Source: Clostridiales bacterium
GTDB lineage: Bacteria; Bacillota; Clostridia; Oscillospirales; CAG-272
DNA length: 15,801 nt
Direction: 5' to 3'
Assembly: GCA_016280525.1 (NCBI GenBank)
Contig: JAEEGW010000256.1
Location: 1-15,801, forward strand
The notes beneath the pieces were generated by a model that saw only the letters and a program-made list of their open reading frames with translations, made no database searches and had not been told where the DNA came from. Within the stretch, counting starts at the first letter, position 1. Every line of letters starts with the position of its first letter. Below, piece after piece: positions 15,505-15,801 of this stretch. Position numbers and translations under genes: made by a program.

Positions 15505-15519
15505 TTTTATTGCGAAGAA

Positions 15520-15550
15520 AACAACGGAGAGGATAAACCTCTCCGTTGTT
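15520..15550 (-). terminator. 13-bp terminator-like hairpin
   Basis: A perfect 13-bp stem (AACAACGGAGAGG with its complement) and a 5-nt loop. On the minus strand it runs into GTTGTTTTCTTC, a T-rich tail; on the plus strand the tail is weaker. It probably ends a minus-strand transcript entering from beyond the right edge, which is inference because that gene is not in the window. Confidence 0.6.
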
Positions 15551-15660
15551 CTCTTGTGCTTAACGCTTGAAATCGCAAAAGCGAAAAACGCATATAAATT
15601 TTGAATTTGTTGAGTTTGATATTCAGCGATAAACATAAAAGCTTGAAATAACAAAAAAAG

Positions 15661-15796
15661 GAAATCGCGGCGGTGCCGCGATGAAATCCAACGCTGTTGC
15701 GTTGGATGAAATCTGCCGCTATGGCGACAGATGAAATTAAATCCGTCCTCTTTATCCCGCACTTCAGTGCGGATTTCATCGCGCAGCGATTTCATC
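15661..15796. repeat. Array of palindromes separated by GATGAAAT, 25-nt period, inverted at the right end
   Basis: GATGAAAT occurs at 15680, 15705 and 15730, exactly 25 bases apart, with a degenerate GAAAT at 15661. The 17 bases between neighbouring copies form a hairpin whose arms differ from unit to unit yet stay complementary: TCGCGGC/GCCGCGA, TCCAACGC/GCGTTGGA and TCTGCCGC/GCGACAGA (one mismatch). From 15757 the arrangement is reversed: CCGCAC/GTGCGG then ATTTCATC at 15773, TCGC/GCGA then ATTTCATC at 15789. The array reaches the window edge and may continue. Confidence 0.8.
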
Positions 15797-15801
15797 CACA
15801 A

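Larger units (their letters stand above)
15083..15510. other. GC-rich structured non-coding block
   Basis: No reading frame here has a ribosome site or a protein-like composition. The block contains many short perfect hairpins with 3-5-nt loops: 15083-15095 (5 bp), 15103-15117 (6 bp), 15124-15136 (5 bp), 15162-15183 (9 bp), 15226-15239 (5 bp) inside a larger 15211-15257 stem, 15343-15355 (4 bp), 15374-15391 (7 bp) and 15455-15477 (10 bp). Base composition is much richer in G+C than its flanks. It could be a composite of interspersed repeats or a structured RNA; the sequence alone does not decide. Confidence 0.55.

Noticed and set aside
15205..15604. Plus-strand open frames of about 120 codons in the GC-rich block
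   Set aside because: No ribosome site, Pro/Arg/Ser-skewed composition, two overlapping frames equally open, and the frames run through hairpins and repeats.
15661..15796. CRISPR array
   Set aside because: Only 8 bases are conserved between units and the intervening sequences are themselves palindromic, with inverted copies at the end; CRISPR repeats are longer and spacers are not systematically self-complementary. No cas gene is present.
15346..15801. Minus-strand open frame reaching the right edge
   Set aside because: It reads through the palindrome array and the terminator-like hairpin and its translation has no protein-like pattern; repeats of ISSR-type peptides come from the ATTTCATC repeat.

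Overview
The window looks like chromosomal DNA of an uncultured, probably gut or rumen, member of the Clostridia (Bacillota). This is inferred from Shine-Dalgarno sequences of AGGAG or GGGGA type, four consensus SigA promoters all with 17-nt spacers, frequent ATA isoleucine codons, a clostridial-type heterodimeric ABC exporter, and dockerin repeats of the NKDVxxLFR kind. Genus cannot be read from the sequence alone. All eight genes lie on the minus strand, so transcription runs from high to low coordinates.

From right to left. (1) Positions 14918-15801 hold no credible gene but are rich in repeats. There are two palindromic TGTAGGGGCGA-type copies, a GC-rich stretch with about ten short hairpins and two G-quadruplex-capable copies of a 19-nt repeat, a 13-bp terminator-like hairpin, and at the edge an array of palindromes separated by GATGAAAT with a 25-nt period. 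(2) A SigA promoter drives a two-gene unit: a lipoprotein metallophosphoesterase and, overlapping it by 7 bases, an eight-helix membrane protein of unknown function. (3) A second promoter drives a secreted protein of cohesin-like and dockerin modules (Coh-Doc-Coh-Doc). After a strong intergenic hairpin comes a TTG-started secreted protein that carries an N-terminal module, a cohesin-like region, a dockerin and an AlgX/AlgJ-like SGNH catalytic domain, followed by an intrinsic terminator. (4) A paralogue of that protein has its own promoter. (5) A perfect consensus promoter starts an apparent operon: a membrane-anchored polysaccharide deacetylase with a Glu/Thr-rich stalk, prolyl-tRNA synthetase (proS), and the two halves of a heterodimeric ABC exporter, the second cut by the window edge.

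The most interesting part is 6285-12536: three secreted proteins with eight EF-hand-like dockerin loops, four cohesin-like modules and two SGNH/AlgX-like domains, all encoded together. A reasonable inference is a calcium-dependent surface complex, self-associating or intramolecularly clamped, that acetylates or de-esterifies a cell-surface or environmental polysaccharide. The neighbouring NodB-family deacetylase fits an envelope-glycan theme. No MBOAT acyl-transfer partner, sortase signal or glycoside hydrolase is visible in the window, so the substrate stays unknown.
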